64,000 nucleotides of DNA from DATGPD01 sp031423015 (lineage in GTDB: Bacteria; Planctomycetota; UBA1135; UBA2386). Location of the stretch: the NCBI GenBank assembly GCA_031423015.1, contig JANPER010000028.1, positions 29,699-93,698 of the forward strand, written 5' to 3'. Each line of letters opens with the position of its first letter. The stretch's first letter is position 1. Below, piece by piece: positions 25,366-34,110 of the stretch. The translations under genes and the position numbers were made by a program. Under the pieces are notes generated by a model. That model made no database searches and was not told the origin of the DNA. It saw only the letters and a program-made list of their open reading frames with translations.

Positions 25366-25461
25366 CCTGTTGAGCCACGAGGATAGGTGGGAGAGAGGGC
25401 CGCCCGTACGATCTCGACGGCCGGCGGCACCACCGGAGACGACCTACTGGGCGCCGCCGAT

Positions 25462-25970
25462 CTACGCCGCGCCACCGCGCGTGGTGACGATGCCAGTGGC
25501 CGGGAACGGGTCGGCGATCAACCACTGCGCGTAGAACGTCTGACCGAGCAGGTTAGGCGTCGCGGGGATCGAGATCGCGACCATTGCCTGGCCGCGGGCA
25601 TTCGTTTGCACCGGCAGCAGCACGTCGAGCGCGACGTTGACGAAGCAGCTCGTGCCGGGGATCGCGGCCGGCAGCGGCACGTTGCCCCATAGCGTGTTCG
25701 AGGCGCCGAGGCCGACGGCCGCGCCCGCGTTGACCCACGCCAGATCGAGCGTGATGCGGTACTGCGCGCCCAGCGTCGGCGCGCTGAGTCTGCCGGCGGC
25801 AGTGCCGTCGGAGGCCCACAGCGCCAGGCCCGTGCCGTCGTCGGCGGTGAACACAACGCGACCGACCACTCCGTACGGCCACGGCCGGCCAGCGCCGGCG
25901 GGTTGCAGGTCGCGCATCATCTGCGTGCCAGCCGCCGTGCCATCCGAGCGCCAGAGTTCCTCACCGTCCG
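25462..25970 (-). pseudogene. 5'-truncated ELWxxDGT-repeat exported protein
   Basis: The minus strand encodes two ELWxxDGT repeats (DGEELWRSDGTAAGTQ; GTGLALWASDGTAAG) and the common C-terminal module (VGLGASNTLWGNVPLP, then LLGQTFYAQWLIADPF). Family members carry many such repeats and a signal peptide; here protein-like sequence begins exactly at 25970, where the 245-bp duplication starts. The frame stays open beyond only because it reads the reverse of the duplicated sequence. No start or signal remains, so it is a truncated gene at the right border of the island. Confidence 0.75.
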
Positions 25971-26212
25971 AGCTGCGCGACGGCATGGTGCCTGCGCGCC
26001 GATCTGCTCTCGGCGAGCGGCATCCTGCTCGCTTCCAAGGGCATGCGCGTCGGTGAGACGCTCCTGTGCCGGCTGCGCAACTTCGCGGCGAGCACTGGCA
26101 TCCGCGAGCCGATCGACGTGCTCGTTCGCGCACGAGAAGTGCGGGGCGCGGCTGAACGTGCGCCGGCGCTCCGCAGATAGACGAGGCAACCACAATGACA
26201 GAACCGAAGGTT
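25968..26212 (+). repeat. 245-bp duplicated segment, copy 2 (non-coding relic)
   Basis: Near-identical to 23397-23641. It holds the end of the HD-GYP-like gene, the spacer and the ATG plus ~6 codons of the receiver gene (MTEPKV), then diverges. A 1-bp insertion (about 25990) breaks the first reading frame. It abuts the truncated ELWxxDGT gene. Confidence 0.9.
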
Positions 26213-26299
26213 CTTTCTCGGGCTGGGGCGAAGCCTCGCTAGAGGCCTTGGTTGATCGAAGACGTGACGGATGAGTCAAGTTTCGGCCCGCTCCCCCTC

Positions 26300-26393
26300 C
26301 CGCTCCCGCTCCCGACCTACATCGTGTCCGATGCGCGTCACCGTCCGGCGCAGCCCGGCGAAGGGTCAGAGAACAAGTCGGGAGCGGGAGCGG
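26300..26393. repeat. 17-bp perfect inverted repeat, 60 bp apart
   Basis: CCGCTCCCGCTCCCGAC at 26300-26316 is the complement of 26377-26393. The gap 26213-26483 also holds a direct repeat CGGGCTGGGGCGRAGCC (26219 and about 26409). No gene seen. Confidence 0.7.
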
Positions 26394-26483
26394 CGATCGA
26401 TGCAACGTCGGGCTGGGGCGGAGCCCCAATAGAACTGTCTCGGCGCCGGTGGGTGGTTGGGTGCGTTGACGGTTGGCCGGTAC

Positions 26484-27617
26484 CTACTTCACCAACACGC
26501 TCGGCTGCAGCGCCACGGCGCGGAACACGCCGTGTTGCCCCACCTCGACGCGATACAGACCTTCGCCGACGTAGTCGATCGAGCGCACGTCATCGCCGAC
26601 GCGGATGCCCGCCACATCGGCGGGCGAGCCCGGAATGACGTCGATCACTTGCCAAGCTGGGCCCACGCGCCGCAACCCCAGACCGTCGGTGGAGCGCGAC
26701 TCCACAACAACCGGCCGCTCGCTCGCGCGCTCGAAGCGCACGCTCCCCGCACGCGCATCGAAGCTGACCTTGAAATGACGTAGCAGGTCAGCCCCGAGCA
26801 TCGGTTGTTTGCAAGGCATCACGGACACCATCGGCTGCCGCACGCTGTGCCGACCGAGCTGCAGGTCGCCGTCGAGCCGGCCGATGCGCACGCGCGTCAT
26901 CCCCGACACCGTCGACAGCATCGGCCCCTGCACGGGCGGCGCCACGAACGCCAGCCGCGTGGTGTCCTCGTCGGCAAAGATCAAGCTCTGGTCGTTGCCG
27001 GTGTCGATCAACACTTCGAACGGCCGCCCGCACACCAAGCCCACCACGCGCGGCGTCTTGCTCACGATCTTCATCGGCAACACTTCGATATCGTCGACCG
27101 GCGGCAACGGCGTGCGCGACAGCGACATGGTGCGCTCAGGGTGATCGATGGTGAGCGTGGCATCGGCGAACAACGCGTAACCGAGGATGCCCTCCACCGG
27201 CTGGCGGACGTCGTGCACGTCGAGTTCCTCGGCGGGCAGCACCACCGCACGCGCGCCAAGCAACGCCACGGCGTCGCCGAGTTCCAGCGAGGCGATCTCC
27301 GCCACGTGATCGAAGGCCCGGGTCTCACCGTTGGCCCCGGTGAGTGATCCACTCACGCGGCGGGTCGGCAGCTGCAATCGCGCCGCGAGGCGAGCCGACA
27401 CCACCGACGGCCCCGAACCCGTGTCGACCTTGAACAAGAACGGCCCCTTGCCGCCGATGTGCACGTCGATGAGCGGCACGCCGTCATCGAGTTGCAACGG
27501 CAGGGTCGAAACATCGCTGGTCTGCGCCAGGCGCGCCTCGGGGGCGAACGCCAGCCCGGTGCAACCGCCGAGCCCCAACGCGAGCGCGCCGCCGACGGCG
27601 GCCAAACCCCTATTCAT
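26484..27617 (-). CDS. Retropepsin-like aspartic protease lipoprotein with PDZ domain
   Basis: 377 aa. Lipoprotein signal ending GLGGC (Cys19). Two Asp-Thr-Gly motifs, Asp65 (FKVDTGSGPSVVS) and Asp205 (VLIDTGNDQSLI), each in its own beta-barrel half with following Gly-rich strands (GILGYALF; MLGADLLRHF), as in gag-polyprotein-type aspartyl proteases carrying both halves in one chain. Residues ~312-377 form a PDZ domain (GLGLRRVGPAWQVIDVIPGSPADVAGIRVGDDV). It is probably a periplasmic or surface protease. Its start lies 8 bp inside the nadE 3' end, so it is co-transcribed with NAD synthetase, a functionally unrelated neighbour. Confidence 0.85.
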   Translation of the reverse strand: MNRGLAAVGGALALGLGGCTGLAFAPEARLAQTSDVSTLPLQLDDGVPLIDVHIGGKGPFLFKVDTGSGPSVVSARLAARLQLPTRRVSGSLTGANGETRAFDHVAEIASLELGDAVALLGARAVVLPAEELDVHDVRQPVEGILGYALFADATLTIDHPERTMSLSRTPLPPVDDIEVLPMKIVSKTPRVVGLVCGRPFEVLIDTGNDQSLIFADEDTTRLAFVAPPVQGPMLSTVSGMTRVRIGRLDGDLQLGRHSVRQPMVSVMPCKQPMLGADLLRHFKVSFDARAGSVRFERASERPVVVESRSTDGLGLRRVGPAWQVIDVIPGSPADVAGIRVGDDVRSIDYVGEGLYRVEVGQHGVFRAVALQPSVLVK

Positions 27618-29271
27618 CCGTGGTCTCGCGCAGGAAGCGATGACTCACCGGCATGCGTCGGCCGCTCCAACAGCGCTCAGTCAACCGCAGCGTCGGCGCG
27701 TACTGGTAGCGTTTGAACTCGCTCCGCTGCACCAGCCCGTACAGATGCTGCACGCGCTCGATGTCCATGCCGGTGACGCGCGCTGCCGCCTGGGTCGATA
27801 ACTCCTGCTCCACCAAACAGCGCAGCACCGGGTCCAGCTCGTCGTAGGGCGGCAGGCTGTCACTGTCGAGTTGGTTGTCGCGCAGCTCGGCCGACGGCGG
27901 CTTGTCGATCGAACTCTGGGGAATGCGCTCGCGCTCGCGGTTGATCCACCGCGACAGCGCATACACCTCGGTCTTCCACAGATCGGCGATCGGCGCCAAG
28001 GCGCCGCAGGTGTCGCCATACAGCGTGCAGTAGCCCACCGCACACTCGCTCTTGTTGCCGGTAGCGAGCAGCATGGGACCGAACTTGTTGGAAAACGCCA
28101 TCAGCAGGTTGCCGCGCATGCGCGCCTGCAGGTTCTCTTCGGCGAGGCCAGGCTTGGTGCCGGCAAACAGCGGCGCCAGCGCTTTGTCGAACGCGCCCTG
28201 CAAGTCGACGATCGGCAGCTTCTCACAACGAATGCCGAGGTTCTTGGCCAATGCCTCTGCATCGCGCACGCTGTGGTCGCTGCTGTAGCGCGACGGCATC
28301 GCCACGCCCACCACGTTCGCCGGCCCGAGCGCGTCGGCGGCGAGCGTCGCGACCAGCGCGCTGTCGATGCCGCCCGACAAGCCGATCACCGCCTTGGTCA
28401 GGCCGAACTTGTGGCCGAAGTCGCGGATGCCCTGGGTCAACGCGCGATACCACATCTCCTCCTTGTCGAGCGGCGTGAACGGCTGCGTCCACGGCTCGTC
28501 GGTGTCGACCACGCGCACCGCGCTCTCGAAGCGCACGGGCGAGAACGCGAGCCCCTCGGGCTTGAGGGCCATCGAGCTGCCGTCGAACTGCATCTCGACG
28601 TTGCCACCCACCATGTTGACGCAGATCACCGGCACGTTGTGGCGTCGACTCTGCTGCTGGAACATGCGATGGCGGAACTCATCGAGGCCCGCGCACCACG
28701 GGCTCGCTGACAGGTTCACCACCACCCTCGCGCCCGCCAAGACCACGCGCTCCACCGGGTCGATCTGGTAGAGCCGCTTCTGCCAGAACTCGACATCGTT
28801 CCAACTGTCCTCGCAGATGACGATGCCGACGCGCTGCCCCTGGACCTCGATGAGGTTCTCCTCCGGCTTGGTCCACGGCTCGAAGTAGCGCAGCTCGTCG
28901 AACACGTCGTAGGTCGGCAACAACGACTTGCGCGCCACGATGCGCACGAGGCCATCCTCGATCGCGGCCACGGCGTTGAACAGCGCACGGCCGCCGCGCT
29001 GGCGTTCGTGGTTCTTGGCCAGACAACCCACCAACACACAGATGTCGGGCGGCAGGCTGCTGGCCAGCGCCTCGAGCGCCCGGTCGTGCGCCGCCAAGAA
29101 CGCCTCGCGCTGCAGGAGGTCTTCGGCCGGATAGCCGCACACCGACAGCTCCGGGCATACCACGAGCTGGGCGCCGGCCGCGTGTGCCGAGTTGACCGCG
29201 CGCTCGATGAGCCGGCGATTGCCGGCGAAGTCGCCGACCGTGGGGTTGATCTGCGCCAGTGCGATCTTCAC
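27610..29271 (-). CDS. nadE: Glutamine-dependent NAD+ synthetase
   Basis: 553 aa from GTG 29271; the open frame extends to 29514 but overlaps ispH with Arg/Cys-rich non-protein sequence. The N-terminal nitrilase-type glutaminase has the triad Glu41 (CPELSVCGYP), Lys115 (ARKSLLPTYD) and Cys153 (VICEDSW). The C-terminal ATP-pyrophosphatase domain has SGGIDS at 299-304. It catalyses the last step of NAD synthesis, amidating deamido-NAD with ammonia from glutamine in the cytoplasm. ispH lies 14 bp upstream on the same strand. Confidence 0.95.
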   Translation of the reverse strand: MKIALAQINPTVGDFAGNRRLIERAVNSAHAAGAQLVVCPELSVCGYPAEDLLQREAFLAAHDRALEALASSLPPDICVLVGCLAKNHERQRGGRALFNAVAAIEDGLVRIVARKSLLPTYDVFDELRYFEPWTKPEENLIEVQGQRVGIVICEDSWNDVEFWQKRLYQIDPVERVVLAGARVVVNLSASPWCAGLDEFRHRMFQQQSRRHNVPVICVNMVGGNVEMQFDGSSMALKPEGLAFSPVRFESAVRVVDTDEPWTQPFTPLDKEEMWYRALTQGIRDFGHKFGLTKAVIGLSGGIDSALVATLAADALGPANVVGVAMPSRYSSDHSVRDAEALAKNLGIRCEKLPIVDLQGAFDKALAPLFAGTKPGLAEENLQARMRGNLLMAFSNKFGPMLLATGNKSECAVGYCTLYGDTCGALAPIADLWKTEVYALSRWINRERERIPQSSIDKPPSAELRDNQLDSDSLPPYDELDPVLRCLVEQELSTQAAARVTGMDIERVQHLYGLVQRSEFKRYQYAPTLRLTERCWSGRRMPVSHRFLRETTDE

Positions 29272-29284
29272 GGCACCAAGACCC

Positions 29285-30235
29285 TCAACGCACCAACATG
29301 GGGAGCGAGAACTCGATGTCCTCGCGCACGCCCTCGACTTCCTCCACTTCGTCGGCGCCGAGTTCGCGCAGGTGTGCCACCACCGACTGCACCGACACCT
29401 CGGGAGTCGACGCCCCCGACGTGACGCCCACGGTGCGGACACCTTCGAACCAGCGTGGGTCGATCCCGGCGGCGTCGAGCACGAGGTACGCCGGCACGTC
29501 GGACGCGGCGGCAATCTCGCGCAGACGGTTGCTGTTGGAGCTGGTGCGGTCGCCGATCACCAGCCACATGTCCACTTGGCCGTGCAGCTTCTTCACGGCC
29601 ACCTGTCGATTGGTGGTGGCGTAGCAGATGTCCTCTTTGCGCGGCGTCACCAAGCGCGGGAAGCGCTCGCGCAGCACCGCCATCACGCGCGAAGCCTCGT
29701 CGACCGACAGCGTGGTCTGCGTCAGCACGGCGACGCGCGTGGGGTCGTCGACCCGGATCGCCGCCGCCGCCTCGGCGCTCGGCACCACCAGCGTGCGGTC
29801 CGGTGCCTCGCCGACCACGCCTTCGACCTCGACGTGATCGGCGTGCCCGATCAGCAGGATGGTGTAGCCGTCGCGCGCGAAGCGGCGCGCCTCGACGTGC
29901 ACCTTGGTGACCAGCGGGCAGGTGGCGTCGATGGCGATCAGGTTGAGCCCCTTGGCTTCTTGCACCACGAGGGGTGCGACGCCATGCGCCGAAAACACCA
30001 CGTGGCTGCCAGCCGGCACGTCGGCAAGCTCGTCGACGAACACCGCGCCCTTCTTGGTGAGGTCGTCGACCACGACGCGGTTGTGCACGATCTCGTGCCG
30101 CACGTAGACCGGCGGGCCAAACTTCGCGATGGCACGCTCGACGACTTCGATCGCGCGTTCGACGCCAGCGCAGAACCCGCGCGGGCGGCAGAGGAGAACG
30201 CGCAACTTGGCGGGCGGTGTGGGCGAGGACAGCAT
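29285..30235 (-). CDS. ispH: 4-Hydroxy-3-methylbut-2-enyl diphosphate reductase
   Basis: 316 aa. The three iron-sulfur cysteines are present: Cys22 (RGFCAGVERAI), Cys106 (DATCPLVTKVH) and Cys204 (EDICYATTNRQ). Substrate-pocket residues are seen in RHEIVHN, FSAHGV and TSGASTPE. It makes IPP and DMAPP in the last step of the MEP isoprenoid pathway. Full length for the family. It is the first gene of a run with nadE and the aspartic protease. Confidence 0.96.
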   Translation of the reverse strand: MLSSPTPPAKLRVLLCRPRGFCAGVERAIEVVERAIAKFGPPVYVRHEIVHNRVVVDDLTKKGAVFVDELADVPAGSHVVFSAHGVAPLVVQEAKGLNLIAIDATCPLVTKVHVEARRFARDGYTILLIGHADHVEVEGVVGEAPDRTLVVPSAEAAAAIRVDDPTRVAVLTQTTLSVDEASRVMAVLRERFPRLVTPRKEDICYATTNRQVAVKKLHGQVDMWLVIGDRTSSNSNRLREIAAASDVPAYLVLDAAGIDPRWFEGVRTVGVTSGASTPEVSVQSVVAHLRELGADEVEEVEGVREDIEFSLPMLVR

Positions 30236-30337
30236 CGGGGCCGCGCATCTTCGGCCGCGGAGTGCCTGCGAACAAGCGCGTGGCGGCGGAGAAGTCCCGT
30301 CTAGGGCTTCCCGTGCCGCAAGGGCGTGGCGAATCTG

Positions 30338-30727
30338 TCAGACCACTTTGACACGAGCGCGTCCACCCGGTGCCCTGGCGAACGCCTTGTCGCAAGTGAC
30401 TAGCGTGGCATCCAAGACCTCGGCCAGGGCCAGATAGACGGCATCGTAGGCCGTGAGATTGGTGCGTAGCTCGAACACGCGTTCGAGCAAACTCGCATGG
30501 CCATGCCTGGCGATAGGGAACGTGGTGAGGTCTTCGATCGCTGCATGGGCTCGCGCCGCTGACACCTGACCCGCCAGCACGAACCGCCTCAGCACCTGAG
30601 TCACCTCGATGTCCAGCAAATGAGGAGCATGCCGCGCGGCGACACCGAGGACTTGTTCGTCCACACGACGCCCGATCTCGGTATCGAGCAACAATTCGAC
30701 CATGGCCGAAGCATCGACCACGATCAT
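30338..30727 (-). CDS. vapC: PIN-domain toxin (VapC/FitB-type)
   Basis: 129 aa. PIN acidic residues: Asp5 (VVDASAMVELLL), Glu in DIEVTQVLRRF, Asp in TAYDAVYLALAEVL and CDKAF. Predicted Mg-dependent RNase. Its ATG overlaps the stop of the antitoxin gene (ATGA). It belongs to the VapC branch that goes with ribbon-helix-helix antitoxins, unlike the AbrB-linked toxin at 18502. Confidence 0.88.
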   Translation of the reverse strand: MIVVDASAMVELLLDTEIGRRVDEQVLGVAARHAPHLLDIEVTQVLRRFVLAGQVSAARAHAAIEDLTTFPIARHGHASLLERVFELRTNLTAYDAVYLALAEVLDATLVTCDKAFARAPGGRARVKVV

Positions 30728-30954
30728 GCCGAATCCCGCTCCTGGCGAACGGCGGCAGCAGCCGACTCAGCCAGCTTCACCGACTTGCGCGAGCGCAGAC
30801 GCTCACGCATCTCATCCGGAGTTGGCAACGCCGCGAACTGCGTGATCTCGGTGAGCAGCAGCTCGGATAGTGATTTACCAACCTGCGCCGCCCGCACCCT
30901 CAACTTCTTGTGCACGGCTTCCGGGACATTCCGGATCTGGATCGTCTTGACCAT
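30724..30954 (-). CDS. vapB: Ribbon-helix-helix antitoxin (FitA/VapB-type)
   Basis: 76 aa from ATG 30954. The N-terminal RHH fold is plain (KTIQIRNVPEAVHKKLRVRAA, then GKSLSELLLTEI); the rest is a charged toxin-binding tail. The frame is open far upstream but that part is antisense to an exported protein. The promoter upstream contains a CATGCA-N3-TGCATG dyad between -35 and -10, the likely autorepression site. Confidence 0.88.
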   Translation of the reverse strand: MVKTIQIRNVPEAVHKKLRVRAAQVGKSLSELLLTEITQFAALPTPDEMRERLRSRKSVKLAESAAAAVRQERDSA

Positions 30955-30960
30955 GCACGC

Positions 30961-30989
30961 AACATGCCTGCATGCAAAGTGCATGTCAA
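30961..30989 (-). promoter_or_regulatory. Promoter and operator of the RHH/PIN operon
   Basis: On the minus strand TTGACA (30984-30989), a 17-bp spacer and CATGTT (30961-30966). The spacer contains the perfect dyad CATGCA-CTT-TGCATG (30971-30985). The -10 lies 6 nt before the ATG at 30954, so the mRNA may be leaderless or nearly so. Confidence 0.6.
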
Positions 30990-31052
30990 GGAGCCCACTC
31001 CACCCTGGACGCCCCTTGATCAGCCCATTGCTCGGCGACGCCGGCGATGCGG

Positions 31053-32189
31053 CTACTGCAACTGAATCACGTACCCGGCCCCGTAGCTCACCGCGCCGGT
31101 CACCGCTTGCTCGTCGCCGAGCGCGGAGATCCGCGCCATCCCGAGCGGACCACAGATCGACGCCGAGACTCCGAGCGAGGTGACGTGCAGGAAGGGGTTC
31201 GCGATCAGATCGCGACACAGGGCCTGCGCGTGGATCGAGCGCCCCACCAACTGCCGCCCCGGTGGAATCGTGTACGACACCTGACCGCGCCCGTTCTGAT
31301 CGCCGAGGCCTGGCGTCAGCAAGAGCCAATCGGTGTTGACGTAGCAGTCGGGCGCTTGCAGCGGCGCCATGGAGATCGGCAGGGGAAAGCCGCCGAACTG
31401 ACCGACTCCCGCCAGCGACCCGATGCTCACCACAAAGATGGTGTCGCGCAGCATGTTGTCGACGGTGTAGGTGACGCGATCACCGGCCTTCACCGAGCTG
31501 TTGGGCGTGATCGTCAACGGTAGGCCGCGGCCGGTCCGGCACAAAGGTCCCAGGCTGCCGAAGCTGCTGATGGTGCTCGCACACTGCAACGGCGAGTCGA
31601 GGCGATAGTCGCCTACCGGCTGCAGGACGACCCTGAACTCGATCGCCAGACCAGGGGGCGGCGGCCGGGGGCCGCGGATCGGCGACAGGTCGAAGAAGAA
31701 CGGCGTAATCGGAATACTCACGTTGCACGGACGCGGCGCAGTGGCCGATGGGGGCTGTGCGGGCAGCGACAAGCGCGAGTTCGTCAACACGAAGGTCGCG
31801 TCGATGCCATGGTTGTCGTCGAACGTCGCACTCGCCACGTCCGAGCGGCGCGCTGCCGTCGACAGCCTGACGTGCATGGCGATGTACTGCTTCTGCGCGA
31901 AGCTGGTCGTAGATGGCACGTCATTGTCGGCGCGTAGATCGATGCCAGAGATGAGGGTGGGCCCCGTCCACGGCAGCTCCTCGGCGTCGTAGAGGCACAG
32001 CACGCGCGCCGGCTGACTCAGACCGAACGGGATCGCTGTCGAGCTGCCGCCCTCACGCGTCGCCATGGTGCGGGGGACGATCACCTGAGCGGTCAGTGAG
32101 CCACAGAAGACCGCGGCGCCGATTGCCAGGCGACGAATGATGGTTGCTGAATAGGCGCGACCAACGCGCGCGGGGCGACGGCTCTCCAT
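31053..32189 (-). CDS. Exported protein with C-terminal module, unknown function
   Basis: 378 aa from ATG 32189; a signal peptide lies in RRLAIGAAVFCGSLTAQ after a basic N-terminus. The mature part starts VIVPRTMATREGGSST and is beta-rich with several Cys; the last ~120 residues resemble the shared C-terminal module (FVVSIGSLAGVGQFGGFPLPI ... DWLLLTPGLGDQNGRGQVSYTIP). No enzymatic motif. Similar opening strings (PxTMATxEGxSS) occur in planctomycete exported proteins as I recall them, but I cannot name a family. Confidence 0.75.
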   Translation of the reverse strand: MESRRPARVGRAYSATIIRRLAIGAAVFCGSLTAQVIVPRTMATREGGSSTAIPFGLSQPARVLCLYDAEELPWTGPTLISGIDLRADNDVPSTTSFAQKQYIAMHVRLSTAARRSDVASATFDDNHGIDATFVLTNSRLSLPAQPPSATAPRPCNVSIPITPFFFDLSPIRGPRPPPPGLAIEFRVVLQPVGDYRLDSPLQCASTISSFGSLGPLCRTGRGLPLTITPNSSVKAGDRVTYTVDNMLRDTIFVVSIGSLAGVGQFGGFPLPISMAPLQAPDCYVNTDWLLLTPGLGDQNGRGQVSYTIPPGRQLVGRSIHAQALCRDLIANPFLHVTSLGVSASICGPLGMARISALGDEQAVTGAVSYGAGYVIQLQ

Positions 32190-32387
32190 GCTGTTTGCAT
32201 CGACACGATGCCAACGCGATCTTGACCGCGCGACCGATCGGCACGGGTTGCCGACCGCGAGGCCAAACCCGGCGGCGCGCGTCTCGACCTGAGTCAACCA
32301 CCGTCGCACGCTGCATCAGCTGTCTCAAGAAGGCTGCGCACGCAACCGACAACTCGACAGAGAACGGTTCAACCAGATCGAGGGATA

Positions 32388-34058
32388 TTGCAGCTCGAGA
32401 AGCTCGCCACACCAGTTTCCACAGACTCTCCGCATCGTCGCTATGCCGCGCTCCACCGAGCGATGGAGAACGGCATGACCTCCGACGCCATATGGCGCGA
32501 ACTGGCCGAGGTCTGCGTGCAACTGAGCCATCATGACGAGGCGCTCGCCGCGTTCGCCAAGATCACCGACATGCGGCAGCGTCGCGAGATCCACCATCTG
32601 CTGCAGCGACACGGGCTGCTCCGCCGCGACGCCAACGGCAATGGCGACGCCGAAGATGCGACAACGCCGCGCAACCTGAAGGACGAGGTGCTCGACAGCG
32701 TGCGCATCCTGTTCGAGGACCACATGCCGCTCACCACCGTGGTGACGACGATGACGTTCCCCGTCGTGGTCGGCCTGGGCGGGTTCCTGACCTCCACCAC
32801 CAACTCGTTCTTGTTTCCCGCCATCGCGGCGCTGCCGGCGCTCTGCGTGGCGGCGATCGTCGGTGGGCTGAGCCGGCGCATCTTCATCGATGCCGCGCAC
32901 GGCATTCAGGATCCGCCGCGCATCCCGGAACTCCGCGAGCTGAGCCATCAGTCCGGACGTTTCGTGCTCGACGCCGTGGTGCTCACGCTGGCACTGCTCG
33001 GCCCGGCGATCCTGCTCGGGTTGTTGAACGGCCCGATGGCGTCGACCTTCGTCGCCGCGGCGCTCGGCGCGTTCCTGCTGCCGGGCGCACTGGCGATTCG
33101 TCAACTCACCAACGACTGGCGGGCCCTGTCACCGAACTACCTGTTCGCGGCCGTCACGCGCCTGCGTGGCGACTATCTGGCAACCGCGAGCGTCTGCGGC
33201 TTGGTGGCGTTGCCGGCCGTATTGGCGACCATGCTCACCACGGGTTCGCAGATCTACCTGCAGGCCTCGGTGGTCGGACCGCTCGCCGTCGCGCCGCTGT
33301 TCTTTGCGTCCCGCTTGCTCGGCCTGATGGTGCACGCCAATCGGCACGACCTGGGCGACATCCTCGGTCCGACGACGCAGCCCGCGCCGGCAACCGAAGG
33401 GCGAAGGCTGACGAGCCTCAGCGCAACGCCGACGCAACAGGCATCAAGTGACTTCGCGCGACCCGTGCTGCGGACCACCGCGGCCACGCCCCCCAGGGTG
33501 GCGGCCGTCGAACGGCGTCCTGCCCCCGCGGTGGGCCCGTTGCCCAACAGTGCTCCGCGGCCTGCCGCGCCCGCGCACCCCGAGACCAAGCAGCGGGTGC
33601 AGGCACGACCACAGCCCGCCGCCGCGGCGAAGCCGAAGCCCGCGCCGGCGGGGCTCCGGCGCCCACTGGCTGACAAGCCTGGCCCGCGCCAGGCGTCGGC
33701 GCCGGCCGCCCCGGTGCGCGAGCCGCATCCACTGAACACGATCGCCGTGCGCGGCGCGGGGGTGGAGCAAGCGCCCGCACCAGAGCCGGTGGTGGCGCGG
33801 TCACGCGCATTGGGTGGTACGCACAAGGCGGTCGCAGCGACGACAGGTGCTTCTCGTTCGCCTTCTGCGCCTTCGGCCCCTTCTCCTTCGGCAAGGCCGG
33901 CCTCTGCCGAGTCTTCAGCGCAGGCGGCGGAGCGGCAAACGGTCGCGGTCACCGACAAGGCCCCGCCGGACTTCACGCAGCTGCCCGGCTTCAACGTGGT
34001 GACCGGCGCTGCCCGCCTGCTCTCGGGCGCATCGTCGAAGGGCAAGCGCCGACCCTGA
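32388..34058 (+). CDS. Multi-pass membrane protein with long Pro/Ala-rich tail
   Basis: 556 aa from TTG 32388 (GAGGG lies 6 bp upstream); ATG 32463 is an alternative. Residues 1-90 are a soluble helical part (DEALAAFAKITDMRQRREI). About six transmembrane helices follow (VVVGLGGFL, LFPAIAALPALCVAAIVGG, LDAVVLTLALLGPAILLG, FVAAALGAFLLPGALA, VCGLVALPAVLATML, VVGPLAVAPLFFASRLLGL). The last ~220 residues are Ala/Pro/Arg-rich and low-complexity, presumably unfolded in the cytoplasm or periplasm. No family recognised. A strong hairpin follows the stop directly. Confidence 0.75.
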   Translation: MQLEKLATPVSTDSPHRRYAALHRAMENGMTSDAIWRELAEVCVQLSHHDEALAAFAKITDMRQRREIHHLLQRHGLLRRDANGNGDAEDATTPRNLKDEVLDSVRILFEDHMPLTTVVTTMTFPVVVGLGGFLTSTTNSFLFPAIAALPALCVAAIVGGLSRRIFIDAAHGIQDPPRIPELRELSHQSGRFVLDAVVLTLALLGPAILLGLLNGPMASTFVAAALGAFLLPGALAIRQLTNDWRALSPNYLFAAVTRLRGDYLATASVCGLVALPAVLATMLTTGSQIYLQASVVGPLAVAPLFFASRLLGLMVHANRHDLGDILGPTTQPAPATEGRRLTSLSATPTQQASSDFARPVLRTTAATPPRVAAVERRPAPAVGPLPNSAPRPAAPAHPETKQRVQARPQPAAAAKPKPAPAGLRRPLADKPGPRQASAPAAPVREPHPLNTIAVRGAGVEQAPAPEPVVARSRALGGTHKAVAATTGASRSPSAPSAPSPSARPASAESSAQAAERQTVAVTDKAPPDFTQLPGFNVVTGAARLLSGASSKGKRRP

Positions 34059-34059
34059 G

Positions 34060-34110
34060 TTCCACAGCCGAAACATCTTCGCGAAGCGCGAAGATGTTTC
34101 GGCTGTGGAA
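34060..34110 (+). terminator. 24-bp perfect hairpin after the membrane-protein gene
   Basis: Arms 34060-34083 (TTCCACAGCCGAAACATC...) and 34087-34110 are exact complements with a 3-nt loop AAG. There is no T-run, so it may act as a factor-assisted terminator or an RNA-stabilising element. Confidence 0.7.

Noticed and set aside
25333..25405. Complete tRNA gene at the end of the hybrid kinase
   Set aside because: T stem only partly pairs and no D or anticodon arm can be drawn; kept only as a low-confidence 3'-end-like fragment.
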